Assembly (NCBI GenBank): GCA_022790755.1
Contig: JAAVXR010000073.1
Span: 1 to 64,000 of the forward strand
Direction: 5' to 3'
DNA length: 64,000 nucleotides
Source: Hespellia sp.
GTDB lineage: Bacteria; Bacillota; Clostridia; Lachnospirales; Lachnospiraceae
Below are positions 33,287-41,849 of this stretch, one piece after another. The position numbers and the translations under genes were made by a program. The notes below the pieces were generated by a model, which worked only from the letters and a program-made list of their open reading frames with translations, did no database searches and was not told where the DNA came from. Each line of letters begins with the position of its first letter. Within the stretch, counting starts at the first letter, position 1.

Positions 33287-33708
33287 TTCCAAAATACCAT
33301 CCCCACATACGAAATTGTCAGAAAAGGAATAAACGGAAATGCTAGTCTCCTGGAAAACCTGCCAATCAATAAGCCGCAAAAAGAAAATAGCGCTGCAAGC
33401 AAAAAAGCTACACTCAACAGTATAAACAAATCCCACACCCCCAGAAATACACCCAGAATCACTATCAGAATACTATCCGCATACCCGAAAGCTTCCCTCG
33501 TCACTTTACTGACAGCCAAAAAGCAACCTCCCACTGCAATCCCTGCCATAATTTCCATTATCGACACATCTCTCTGAATTATCTTGCAACCCATTGCTGC
33601 CATGAGCAGTCCAATCAACATCCAGATTGGCAATCTTTGATACCGGATATCCCATAAAGCGATCACAAATAGAATGATTATCCACATCATTTGTATCAGT
33701 GTGCACAC
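33280..33708 (-). CDS. Prepilin peptidase, TadV/CpaA-like (A24 family)
   Basis: Encodes 142 residues from GTG at 33708, with GGGAGG 8 bp upstream; the longer frame to 33783 lies inside the preceding gene. Four to five membrane helices. First catalytic Asp lies in ALWDIRYQRLP; the second in FGYAD, a variant of the GxGD motif. It cleaves the leader of Flp and TadE-type prepilins in the membrane. Confidence 0.82.
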   Translation of the reverse strand: MCTLIQMMWIIILFVIALWDIRYQRLPIWMLIGLLMAAMGCKIIQRDVSIMEIMAGIAVGGCFLAVSKVTREAFGYADSILIVILGVFLGVWDLFILLSVAFLLAALFSFCGLLIGRFSRRLAFPFIPFLTISYVGMVFWKW

Positions 33709-34496
33709 CTTGAGCACCTCCCTTTTCCTTCTACTTCTGATTTTGGCACCGCATAGACAGTGCGTTTCAATCCACCACACCAAATAGAGGTATGGTATTT
33801 GTTTCCATAATCAGTCACATAGACGCCTCCCATGGTGAGAAATCCAGTACATTTTTCACAGGCATGGTATCGCCCTCCATCGTAATTACGCATCCCTTTT
33901 AAACTTTCTGCTGGAACAAACTGAATCGACAATTGCAGATGGGAACATTGATAATCCGTGTGATATACCGTCGCCGTATCTGTTATATATACAATTGTTC
34001 CCTCTGTCTCGTCTGGCCCTCGTCCATTCTTCTCATAACCCGTCCATCCTTTTACCAAAAATGTCTCTTCACATCGAACCGGCGCACCGAGGAACTGTGG
34101 AAAAGGTAAACGAAGCTTATATTCTACACAAACTTCAATCTGATTTTGCGCATTTATTCTGGTCTTTCCACAGCAAATTCCACCGCTTCCACCCGATATG
34201 ATACTTCGATCCAATCTCTGTGTTCCAGCCGTGCGCAAAAACCTACTTCGGAATAGACTGGCTCCCATTTCCGGCACCACCGCCATCTGTTCTGCCGTCT
34301 GCTTCGCCGCAGTGTGCGCCGCCATTCTGACCGTTGCCTGAATCGCATGAATTTCCAACAAATAGATCAAACAAAGGGAAGCAAATAGAAACACTGGAAT
34401 CGCTAGGGCCGCCTCCACCGTCATACTACCGGATGAGGTGCGCGGTGTTGTCCTCTTGATGGATTGGTGAGTATATTTACATATGAATTGTGTCAA
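33696..34496 (-). CDS. TadE-like protein with duplicated Cys/His motif
   Basis: Encodes 266 residues from TTG at 34496, with AGGAGG 7 bp upstream. The TadE-type helix SGSMTVEAALAIPVFLFASL spans ~22-45. The exterior ends in two related ~55-residue repeats, each with YHT-x(3-4)-C...C-x-x-C: TVYHTDYQCSH...HACEKC and KYHTSIWCGG...GRCSRC. The spacing suggests two metal-binding knots or disulfide folds not typical of TadE. Part of the overlapping Tad operon. Confidence 0.75.
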   Translation of the reverse strand: MTQFICKYTHQSIKRTTPRTSSGSMTVEAALAIPVFLFASLCLIYLLEIHAIQATVRMAAHTAAKQTAEQMAVVPEMGASLFRSRFLRTAGTQRLDRSIISGGSGGICCGKTRINAQNQIEVCVEYKLRLPFPQFLGAPVRCEETFLVKGWTGYEKNGRGPDETEGTIVYITDTATVYHTDYQCSHLQLSIQFVPAESLKGMRNYDGGRYHACEKCTGFLTMGGVYVTDYGNKYHTSIWCGGLKRTVYAVPKSEVEGKGRCSRCAH

Positions 34497-34617
34497 AGCC
34501 GTGCCTCCTTTCTTTTTTCTTTTCTATCGTTTCGCTTGTCCTCGTGGGATAATTCCGGCAAAAAGACGTATTTGCCGAATACACCATCAAAAGGACAACA
34601 CCGTGCACCCCATCCCT

Positions 34618-35979
34618 TTATCGGTAAGAAAATTCCGTTTGAAACTCATAGGTAAGTCCCTGCCTGAGTGTCGCCTTGCTCTTGATCTTCATTTTAGCAA
34701 CACAGTAATCTATGCGAAAAAAAGACAGCTTCCTTTTTACTTTTAATTCCGTTTCAATCATATCCAAACTGCGCATCGTACACTCTTCTTTTCCGCATAA
34801 GAATAATAAAATTCTCAGATAATCACCATAAGACAGCCCGTCTTCTGTACTACGATTCCCTCCAACAGCCGCATAATCACCTTTTCTCAAAATCCCGCTC
34901 AAAGGTACTTTCCAGGTATCGCTCGTCTTTGCCAAAGGTACTTTTCTGCCTGCGAGTAGATTCCTGACATCTTGAATACCTTCCTGATAAGCCCACACCA
35001 AAAGCAGAATATTCTTGACAATCTCAGATAATTCCGGCATCAGTAAAAGCAGACAAATTCCAAACGCCACCGTCTCGGCTTCGGCCTTCCGCCCCTCATC
35101 CGTCATCAAATAGATATAATCTGCTGCAAAGCGAAGAAGCGTCAGCCTCCCTGTAACCACTTCCAAATTTTCCCGATCGCTTTCCTTTCCACCTATGATG
35201 TATTCAAGCTCGTAGGAAAGCCCACTTTCTTCTGCCGGTTGCAGAGCGCTAGAGAAATTTTTCAGCAAATATTCCCCAAACATTAACTTCTGCACAGGAC
35301 CGGATGTGTCTCTTTGCATAAAACTTCCATATCCATGATTCAATGCACGACGAGAGGGCATTGATTCCAGCTTAATCGTTTGGGCAGATACCGCAAACTC
35401 CTTTGGCAATACCCGTTCCAGGAAAAAGGAACTCCCGGAATCCTTGATTTGTTCTATCGACTGTTCTGCCTTGTCAACTTCTTCCGCCAATTTAAGATCT
35501 TCTATAGCAGAATTTTTCTCCTCATAATATGCTTCTCCCTGGATCATCTGTTCTTCCCAGGAACCAGTCAGCCCAGTAAATTCTCTCACCAGACCAACAC
35601 CGTATTTACTTTCCATATAATACAGAACTTGTTCATAAAACGCTGCACCCTGATTATCTGACAAAAATTGCAAATCTGTGATATTATGTTCCATCTTCTC
35701 CGCTCCATAATACCGTAACCGTCCCGTAATCGCCTGTTCTGAATAGTTTCCCGTTTCATATCCCGCATCTATCCCGAATACATGATATTGTTCTAACAGC
35801 TCCTTCTGATACTCGCCAAACACAGAATAAATGGCTAAATCCATATTTGTTCTTTGTATGCATTTTTCCTCATGGAGAGATGCAATTTCTACAATCGAAC
35901 AGATAAATGCCGCAAGCAACACGAATATAATTGTTAAAAATGCTGTGATTTCACCGCGCAGCTTCTTCTCTACCAGCAT
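34618..35979 (-). CDS. DUF5702 Tad-associated membrane-anchored protein
   Basis: Encodes 453 residues. The N-terminal hydrophobic segment ITAFLTIIFVLLAAFICSIV (~10-29) anchors a large extracellular domain rich in charged helices, ending in a YEFQTEFSYR strand. It matches DUF5702 proteins that accompany Tad clusters in clostridia and resemble TadG-like tip proteins. The start overlaps the pilin stop. Confidence 0.8.
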   Translation of the reverse strand: MLVEKKLRGEITAFLTIIFVLLAAFICSIVEIASLHEEKCIQRTNMDLAIYSVFGEYQKELLEQYHVFGIDAGYETGNYSEQAITGRLRYYGAEKMEHNITDLQFLSDNQGAAFYEQVLYYMESKYGVGLVREFTGLTGSWEEQMIQGEAYYEEKNSAIEDLKLAEEVDKAEQSIEQIKDSGSSFFLERVLPKEFAVSAQTIKLESMPSRRALNHGYGSFMQRDTSGPVQKLMFGEYLLKNFSSALQPAEESGLSYELEYIIGGKESDRENLEVVTGRLTLLRFAADYIYLMTDEGRKAEAETVAFGICLLLLMPELSEIVKNILLLVWAYQEGIQDVRNLLAGRKVPLAKTSDTWKVPLSGILRKGDYAAVGGNRSTEDGLSYGDYLRILLFLCGKEECTMRSLDMIETELKVKRKLSFFRIDYCVAKMKIKSKATLRQGLTYEFQTEFSYR

Positions 35980-36191
35980 TAAATAGACGAACTTTCGCTG
36001 GTGATTTTCTGAAAAATAGTATTCACCAGACTAGTTAATTGCGATTTAAAAATAATCACCAGTCCAATCAACACAACCAGTATTAAAATCACTTCTACTA
36101 CGCTCACGCCATGAGTATCCGTTAAACTCTGTTTTCCTCTTCTCAAAAATCTCTGTATTCTACTTATCAACATATAAACATATTTCCACAT
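35979..36191 (-). CDS. flp: Flp1-family type IVb pilin
   Basis: Encodes 70 residues. A basic leader (MWKYVYMLISRIQRFLRRGK...) ends at DTHG, then comes the processed helix VSVVEVILILVVLIGLVIIF with Glu at position 5 and a short polar tail. Tad pili are built from such subunits after cleavage by the A24 peptidase encoded at 33280. It is the major pilin candidate of the cluster. Confidence 0.88.
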   Translation of the reverse strand: MWKYVYMLISRIQRFLRRGKQSLTDTHGVSVVEVILILVVLIGLVIIFKSQLTSLVNTIFQKITSESSSI

Positions 36192-36251
36192 ATGGTACCT
36201 CTCTCCCTTTTCTTCATATCAAGTGTATTCTTTTCTGATCATCTTCCCTTT

Positions 36252-37550
36252 TCAAAGCTGAATGGACAGGAACGCCGGAATCACCACGATTATCAACACC
36301 ACTGACAGCATCAGAAACATAGGAAGTAATAATTTTGTTCCCGCCTCTTCTCCTAGTCTTCTTGCAAACGCTTTTCTTTCCTCGAACGCGTTTACAGCTT
36401 CCAGCCGGAGTAAGTCTGACAACCCTTTCGATCCTTTTCGTAAATTCTGCGCCAGAAGTGCCCCAAATTTTATGTAAGGCTGTAATTTACATCGACTTCC
36501 AAACCGTTCATAGCATTCCTTTTCACTCTCTCCATCCCCCAGTTCATGCCATGTTATTAGCATCTCCTCATACGCATAACGTTTTTCCTTTTTGCGCTGA
36601 TGTTCTTTGTAATCACTAATCATCTTACCCCAGGCATTCCGAACCGTCATTCCTGCACCAATGTAAACCGTAAATCTATTGACAATCCCAGGATAATCCA
36701 ATTGCATTTGCCTGTTTCTTGCCTCTTCTTTCTTTTTTATCGCCTCCCGTTCTTTCGAAAAAAGGAACCCAATTAATGCTAACCCCAACAATATTACTAT
36801 GATCCATCTTGACTCCCTCTGTCGTCGCCAAATCAGAGGTACCCCTTCGATCTCATCTGGCAGAACCACCTGGTTTGAGCTTCTCGTAGTTTGCTCTGTA
36901 TCCTCTATCGCATCAACCACCCTTTCCATAAACTTTTCTGACTTTGTTTTCTGACGCGGAAATATACAGACTGGAAATGTATGACGCACCATCTCTTTGT
37001 TGTATACCAATACTGCGGTAATTCCGATGATTGTCCCGTCATCTTTCAGATTTTCTTCATTTAGTTTGCCGGTCATATCCATTACAGTATAATCGCTCAA
37101 CTCCCATGCCACCTCGACAGATGAATCCGGGACACTATTTACCAATTCTAAATCTGTTCTTACATTTTCCAGGCTTTCATTTTCAGCCAATATCTGATCT
37201 TCTAATTTTACAGCCATTTCTTCCAGTATCTCTCGAAGCTCTTTCGGATTGTACTCCAACTCGCCGATGTCAAGATGGATGACTTCTTTATTTTGCTTTG
37301 TCCCATTACCATCTGTCCCTGATGTCTCAGTCTCTACCACAAGCACTTCTTCGCGATCACCTTCTCCATAGGAATTCCGTAATAAATACTGACTGCCGCT
37401 CTGTGCTATCGGCAACAGATTTTCCTGGTCGACAAAGAATACTCCGCCTGCTAATACGATCGTAACTCCAAACACAATCCCAGCCTTTTTCCATGTCTGA
37501 TTCAGAAACCGTTCTTTGAATTTCTGAACTTTTCTCTGGCCCCCATACAT
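36252..37550 (-). CDS. tadC: TadC-like type II secretion F-family protein
   Basis: Encodes ~432 residues from the ATG at 37550 (AAGGAAAGCGGAAAG upstream); an in-frame GTG at 37583 is also possible. An N-terminal helix (~15-40) is followed by an extracytoplasmic region ~50-230 and a membrane helix near WIIVILLGLALIGFLFS. The C-terminal T2SSF domain (~275-430) ends LLLPMFLMLSVVLIIVVIPA. The long exterior region is a clostridial variation. It forms the inner-membrane platform with TadB. Confidence 0.8.
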   Translation of the reverse strand: MYGGQRKVQKFKERFLNQTWKKAGIVFGVTIVLAGGVFFVDQENLLPIAQSGSQYLLRNSYGEGDREEVLVVETETSGTDGNGTKQNKEVIHLDIGELEYNPKELREILEEMAVKLEDQILAENESLENVRTDLELVNSVPDSSVEVAWELSDYTVMDMTGKLNEENLKDDGTIIGITAVLVYNKEMVRHTFPVCIFPRQKTKSEKFMERVVDAIEDTEQTTRSSNQVVLPDEIEGVPLIWRRQRESRWIIVILLGLALIGFLFSKEREAIKKKEEARNRQMQLDYPGIVNRFTVYIGAGMTVRNAWGKMISDYKEHQRKKEKRYAYEEMLITWHELGDGESEKECYERFGSRCKLQPYIKFGALLAQNLRKGSKGLSDLLRLEAVNAFEERKAFARRLGEEAGTKLLLPMFLMLSVVLIIVVIPAFLSIQL

Positions 37551-37591
37551 CTTTCCGCTTTCCTTCCCTTCGACTTTTGACACTTACTGTT

Positions 37592-38347
37592 TTATAATTC
37601 TATCTCTACGATCTTTTTTCCCAGACTCCATGCCGCCAGGTAGACGGCCAAACATCCCGTCATAATTGTAACTCCCAATAGATTCCCATAGAGCACCCTC
37701 ATAAAATCCCCAAAAGCAAGACGCATATATAAAATCATTCCAAACGGGACCCCCGACATTACGCGAAACTCCAATTGCTTCGCAGCGATCAATGTCTGAA
37801 TTTCCCGGTGTACTTCCATCTTATCATAGAGAATTTTTACCGTATTCTGTATAACTGCTATGCTATCTCCTCCGGCTTTACCTGCTGCCAGAAAAACTGT
37901 CACAAAACTCTCCACATCCTCCTGCGGCACACGTTCGGCAAAGCCGCGCATTGCCTCTTCCAGAGAAATATTCATGTTCAACTGCCTGAGAATCTGTAGA
38001 AATTCCCTTTGTATTCTTGCATCGTCTCCATATATCATTCTCATATCTCCAACCGTATCCCGCAACGCATTTTCTACGGAATAGCCTGCTCTGAGTGAAC
38101 CAGCCAGAGATCTCATACTATCCTGAAATTGCAAGCAAAATTGCGCTTCCTTCTTTCTACTGCATTCAGCTATCCAGATACGCAAATACCCAGCCAAATA
38201 TATAGGAAACAGTAAAAACGGTATCCAGGAATCATAAAATAACCACGCAATTGTGCCAAACACCAGTATTCCTTTCATCAATGCAATCAAATATTCTTTT
38301 TTCTCAATATCCTGCAGCCAACAATTTTTCTTGATAAAGCAGTTCAT
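37592..38347 (-). CDS. tadB: TadB-like type II secretion F-family protein
   Basis: Encodes 251 residues with T2SSF features: SMRSLAGSLRAGYSVENALR, EEAMRGFAERVPQEDVESFV and membrane helices at both ends. It builds the pilus platform at the inner membrane. Its start overlaps tadA by 44 bp. Confidence 0.85.
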   Translation of the reverse strand: MNCFIKKNCWLQDIEKKEYLIALMKGILVFGTIAWLFYDSWIPFLLFPIYLAGYLRIWIAECSRKKEAQFCLQFQDSMRSLAGSLRAGYSVENALRDTVGDMRMIYGDDARIQREFLQILRQLNMNISLEEAMRGFAERVPQEDVESFVTVFLAAGKAGGDSIAVIQNTVKILYDKMEVHREIQTLIAAKQLEFRVMSGVPFGMILYMRLAFGDFMRVLYGNLLGVTIMTGCLAVYLAAWSLGKKIVEIEL

Positions 38348-39530
38348 TTTCCTTCATAAGAATCCCTTGAATTTTCCCATGTTCTCTCCCCTCCTCTCTG
38401 AACTGATACAGTGTCTGCAACTGAATACTTCCTTTTTCATAGCCGATTACCTCCGCCACCTCCAGTACTCGTCGACTTTTGTCTGGCAGTCTACCTAAAT
38501 GAACAATGACATCAATTGCAGATGCAAGCTGCCGTTGCACCGCTGCAAGAGGAATATCCATCCCCATGAGAACCATTGTTTCCAGACGATTCAACATATC
38601 CTGTGGACTGTTTGCATGCCCCGTACTGAGTCCTCCGGCATGCCCTGTATTATAAGCCTGCAATAAATCTATTGCTTCTGGCCCCCGGACTTCACCTACA
38701 ATCAAACGATCTGGCCGCATTCGAAGCGCCGTTCGAATCAAATCTCGAATTGTAATTTCACCTTCCCCTTCCAAATTGGCATTTCTCGCCTCCAAGCGTA
38801 CCAGATTATCAATTCCTTGAATCTGTAACTCTGCGTTATCCTCGATACTGATAATCCGTTCGTCTGAGGGAATGAACTGCGAAAGTGCGTTTAAGAAAGT
38901 GGTTTTACCAGCACCAGTTCCTCCGCTGATAAAAATGTTATATTTACTGACCACCAATTTTTCCAAAAATAGTTTTAAATCTTCATCCATGCTCCCCAAT
39001 TCTACCAGCCGTTCCATGGTAATCCTCTCCTTCGGAAACTTTCGGATTGTAACCACCGGCCCATCCAAGGCCACCGGCGCCAACACAACATTAACACGGG
39101 ACCCGTCGGCAAGTCTGGCATCTACAATCGGTGATGATTCATTGACATACCGATTGACTCCCGATACCATCTGTTGAATCACATCTTCCAATTTCCCTGC
39201 CGATATAAAACGCTTTTCGGAGCGGTATATTCTTCCCTGCTTCTCCAAAAATATATTGGCAGTACCATTAATCATAATCTCTGTGATCTCTTCATCCTCC
39301 AGAAGTTCCTGTAACAAATCCAGTTTCCGGAATGCATTGAACAACTCCCGACTCAGACGAATCTTTTCCTCTAGTGGTAAATATTCATTCTCTTCCCCAT
39401 GAAGTAAAATCTCATGGATCAACTCTCTGAGTTCATCATCCTCTAATTCTCGACTTAAATCAATCTGCTCTAAAACCATTTTGTGAATGCGCTCATCCCT
39501 GTTCTGCGGATGTATTGCGATGCTTCTCAT
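38304..39530 (-). CDS. tadA: TadA/CpaF-type secretion ATPase
   Basis: Encodes 408 residues. The N-terminal domain is followed by the ATPase core with Walker A ISGGTGAGKTTFLNAL, Asp box ISIEDNAELQ, Walker B (LRMRPDRLIVGEVRG) and a His box (GHAGGLSTGHANS). It powers Tad pilus extension, probably also retraction, as a hexamer. It overlaps tadZ by 4 bp. Confidence 0.93.
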   Translation of the reverse strand: MRSIAIHPQNRDERIHKMVLEQIDLSRELEDDELRELIHEILLHGEENEYLPLEEKIRLSRELFNAFRKLDLLQELLEDEEITEIMINGTANIFLEKQGRIYRSEKRFISAGKLEDVIQQMVSGVNRYVNESSPIVDARLADGSRVNVVLAPVALDGPVVTIRKFPKERITMERLVELGSMDEDLKLFLEKLVVSKYNIFISGGTGAGKTTFLNALSQFIPSDERIISIEDNAELQIQGIDNLVRLEARNANLEGEGEITIRDLIRTALRMRPDRLIVGEVRGPEAIDLLQAYNTGHAGGLSTGHANSPQDMLNRLETMVLMGMDIPLAAVQRQLASAIDVIVHLGRLPDKSRRVLEVAEVIGYEKGSIQLQTLYQFREEGREHGKIQGILMKENELLYQEKLLAAGY

Positions 39531-40444
39531 CTACACACCTGTACTTTCTGTACCGTATGTTCCAAGACATCTTCATAACCAAGCTTTTGCAGATTATCCG
39601 TATACTGTTTCAACTTAGCCCTAGCCCCCGACTCTTCAATGTATAATGTGTATACCGTGTCGCAAATTCTTAAAATCTCATACAGCCCTTGTATACTTTC
39701 ACCCAAATCTAGAATCACAGATTTATAAATGCTGTTTTCCATAATTTGTCTCAGCAACTCCATCCATTCCTGTGGGTCTACGGCTCGAATATCCTTTGTT
39801 ACTGGAACTGGTTGTACATAATCCAAACCACCGAGTTGACTTACCATTGTACTCAACCGAAATCCAAAAGACTCTTGCTCCTGTTTTAAATAATAAAGCA
39901 GATCTCCCAAATGCCCTTCTTCCTGTATTGGTAAATAATATTCCAAACCTGCATATTCCTCCAGATTTAAGTAAAGCGCCGGTGCCTCCTTCCCCAGTTC
40001 CTCGCCTAATTCCAATGCAAATTTTGTTTTGCCAATTCGATGAACCGGTGAATAAACTCCGATAAGTTGTCTTCGTCCATCATCAAACAACCTTGTGTTT
40101 CTGCCTGATGAAAGCTCTCCGCAAGTCTGAAGTAATTGACGTAAAATCTGTTCTGCCGATTGATACTTTAATATCACGTTCTCCTGCTCGGAACTTCGTC
40201 GTGGCAATTCTCTGGCTAATAGAAACCGATTCTTGGCCGGTATCTTCCTGCGCATCTCCTCCGGATAAGAATCCTCCATCAAAAGTAAGTCTATCTTGTG
40301 TTTCTTTCCGAACTGAAATAATTGCCCTGCATCCGAGAAAACTCTCACCTGCAACTGAACATTTTTATTCAGACAAATACGCTCCATCAAATTTTTCGCA
40401 TACGCAGGTTCACTGTCACATATTGCTAAAATTCTCCTGCTCAA
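39527..40444 (-). CDS. tadZ: TadZ/CpaE-like ParA-fold localisation protein
   Basis: Encodes ~305 residues from TTG at 40444, preceded by AAGGAG; the ATG at 40471 has no ribosome site. The first ~120 residues look like an atypical receiver domain (ILAICDSEPAYAKNL). A ParA-like ATPase fold follows with a deviant P-loop (VHRIGKTKFA) and a DLGES switch-like segment. TadZ places the pilus machine at the cell pole. It heads the Tad operon. Confidence 0.8.
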   Translation of the reverse strand: MSRRILAICDSEPAYAKNLMERICLNKNVQLQVRVFSDAGQLFQFGKKHKIDLLLMEDSYPEEMRRKIPAKNRFLLARELPRRSSEQENVILKYQSAEQILRQLLQTCGELSSGRNTRLFDDGRRQLIGVYSPVHRIGKTKFALELGEELGKEAPALYLNLEEYAGLEYYLPIQEEGHLGDLLYYLKQEQESFGFRLSTMVSQLGGLDYVQPVPVTKDIRAVDPQEWMELLRQIMENSIYKSVILDLGESIQGLYEILRICDTVYTLYIEESGARAKLKQYTDNLQKLGYEDVLEHTVQKVQVCR

Positions 40445-40719
40445 ATCACTCCTTCTTTCGTCTGTTTTCATTTTCGTTTGTTTTCATATTGTTATAATAT
40501 TTGATTGAATATTGCTGCGATCTGCAGCCGACCTTCTGTACATTCGTGTATGCCATGTATATACCCAAGATAGGGCTGTAATGATTCATGGCAAATGTCA
40601 GAAGTAAACTTGAAACGATAGATAAGATTTTCTGATTGAAATCTTGTGAATTGTATTATAAACAACGTTATATGCTTTGTCCAGACTATTTCTTTCAATT
40701 GCATTTTTTTGTGAAATCC

Positions 40720-40929
40720 TCACAAAAGATGAAAAAATTGTATCCCATACAGGACACAAACTCCCGGAACTCCCAATACTCCCGCTGTCAAAAACGTGAA
40801 AAGATTCAATCCTACTATCCAAGAACTCGTTGAATCCGCAATACATCCATTAATCAAGAAAATAAGTCCCAGTCCCAGAATTGCCCTCACCAAAAAGTTT
40901 ACCGTAAGTTGAAGAAATTTCTGATCCAT
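40720..40929 (-). CDS. bofA: Pro-sigmaK processing inhibitor BofA family
   Basis: Encodes 69 residues from the ATG at 40929 (AAGGAAACAAAG upstream), not the ATG at 40953. Two membrane helices (LVRAILGLGLIFLINGC; FTAGVLGVPGVCVLYG region) and the conserved N-G pair match BofA, which holds the SpoIVFB protease inactive in the mother cell. It is divergent from a DUF2508 gene; in Bacillus bofA sits next to the DUF2508 gene yaaL, supporting the call. The gap 40472-40719 has no gene. Confidence 0.82.
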   Translation of the reverse strand: MDQKFLQLTVNFLVRAILGLGLIFLINGCIADSTSSWIVGLNLFTFLTAGVLGVPGVCVLYGIQFFHLL

Positions 40930-41089
40930 TCTTTGTTTCCTTTCCAATTCCACTGCTATATTTTACTTTAGATAGCAAAAAGACTTTACACCATAATATA
41001 TCACACAAAAAGGAATTATATTCCAGAAAAATGCTTATACTATCACAAAGATCAACTATAGAGCCAGAATACAGAAAGCGGGGATATTT

Positions 41090-41290
41090 ATGGACAAATT
41101 CCACCAGATACAAGATTTAGAATATTATAATATTTATGACGAGATTAGTCGGGTTAAGGATCAGATCGACACCGCCTACAGTAATTTTCAGTATGCAGTT
41201 GATCCCGATTTGATTGACTGTTATATTTACGAAGTAAATGCGGCCTGGAAAAAATATCAGTTTCTATTAAAAAAAGCGAAGGAAATCTAA
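41090..41290 (+). CDS. DUF2508 (YaaL-like) protein
   Basis: Encodes 66 residues, all-helical (DEISRVKDQIDTAYSNFQYA, NAAWKKYQFLLKKAKE). This is the DUF2508 pattern; in Bacillus the yaaL gene lies between recR and bofA. A purine-rich AAAGCGGGGA precedes the ATG. The stop overlaps a terminator stem. Confidence 0.78.
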   Translation: MDKFHQIQDLEYYNIYDEISRVKDQIDTAYSNFQYAVDPDLIDCYIYEVNAAWKKYQFLLKKAKEI

Positions 41291-41298
41291 TCCTTCGC
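41276..41298. terminator. Bidirectional terminator between DUF2508 and dCMP deaminase genes
   Basis: GCGAAGGA (41276-41283) pairs with TCCTTCGC (41291-41298), with an A-run before and CTTTATAATT after. It serves the converging gene pair. Confidence 0.7.
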
Positions 41299-41300
41299 CT

Positions 41301-41789
41301 TTATAATTCTATCATAATTTCTTTGCCGGAACTGTGATATTGATGATAACGCACTCCGGACGCATCGAACATCCGCATAGATGCCTGCACAGATGGGGTA
41401 TCCTCGTACTTATTGCTGTCGTAAATGACTTCTTTAATCCCACTTTGAATAATCGCTTTCGCACATTCATTACAGGGAAACAATGAAACATACAGTTTCG
41501 ATCCTTCCAGACTGCCACCACGATAATTTAATATCGCATTCAATTCACTGTGTACCGTATAAACATATTTCGTCATTAGGGGATTCTCTCCCTCCCGTTC
41601 CCATGGAAATTCATCATCCGAACACCCACTAGGCAGGCCGTTATAACCCATAGACAATATTTTATTATCCTGACTTACAATACAACATCCCACCTGAGTA
41701 TTTGGGTCCTTAGAGCGCAGACCCGATAATTTTGCCACTCCCATAAAATATTCGTCCCAGGAGATATAATCCTCTCTTTTGTTTCCCAT
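41301..41789 (-). CDS. Deoxycytidylate (dCMP) deaminase
   Basis: Encodes 162 residues. Zinc and catalytic motifs are VHSELNAILNY (H-x-E) and FPCNECAKAI (P-C-x-x-C). The N-terminal KDPNTQVGCCIV and MGYNGLPSGCSD segments fit ComEB-type dCMP deaminases, which supply dUMP for thymidylate synthesis. It is ~60 bp downstream of the Sua5 fusion gene. Confidence 0.9.
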   Translation of the reverse strand: MGNKREDYISWDEYFMGVAKLSGLRSKDPNTQVGCCIVSQDNKILSMGYNGLPSGCSDDEFPWEREGENPLMTKYVYTVHSELNAILNYRGGSLEGSKLYVSLFPCNECAKAIIQSGIKEVIYDSNKYEDTPSVQASMRMFDASGVRYHQYHSSGKEIMIEL

Positions 41790-41849
41790 TATAAAAATCT
41801 CCTTTTTTCAATCAACTTAATTCTTTTCTATCGAAACTTTTAAATTTCT

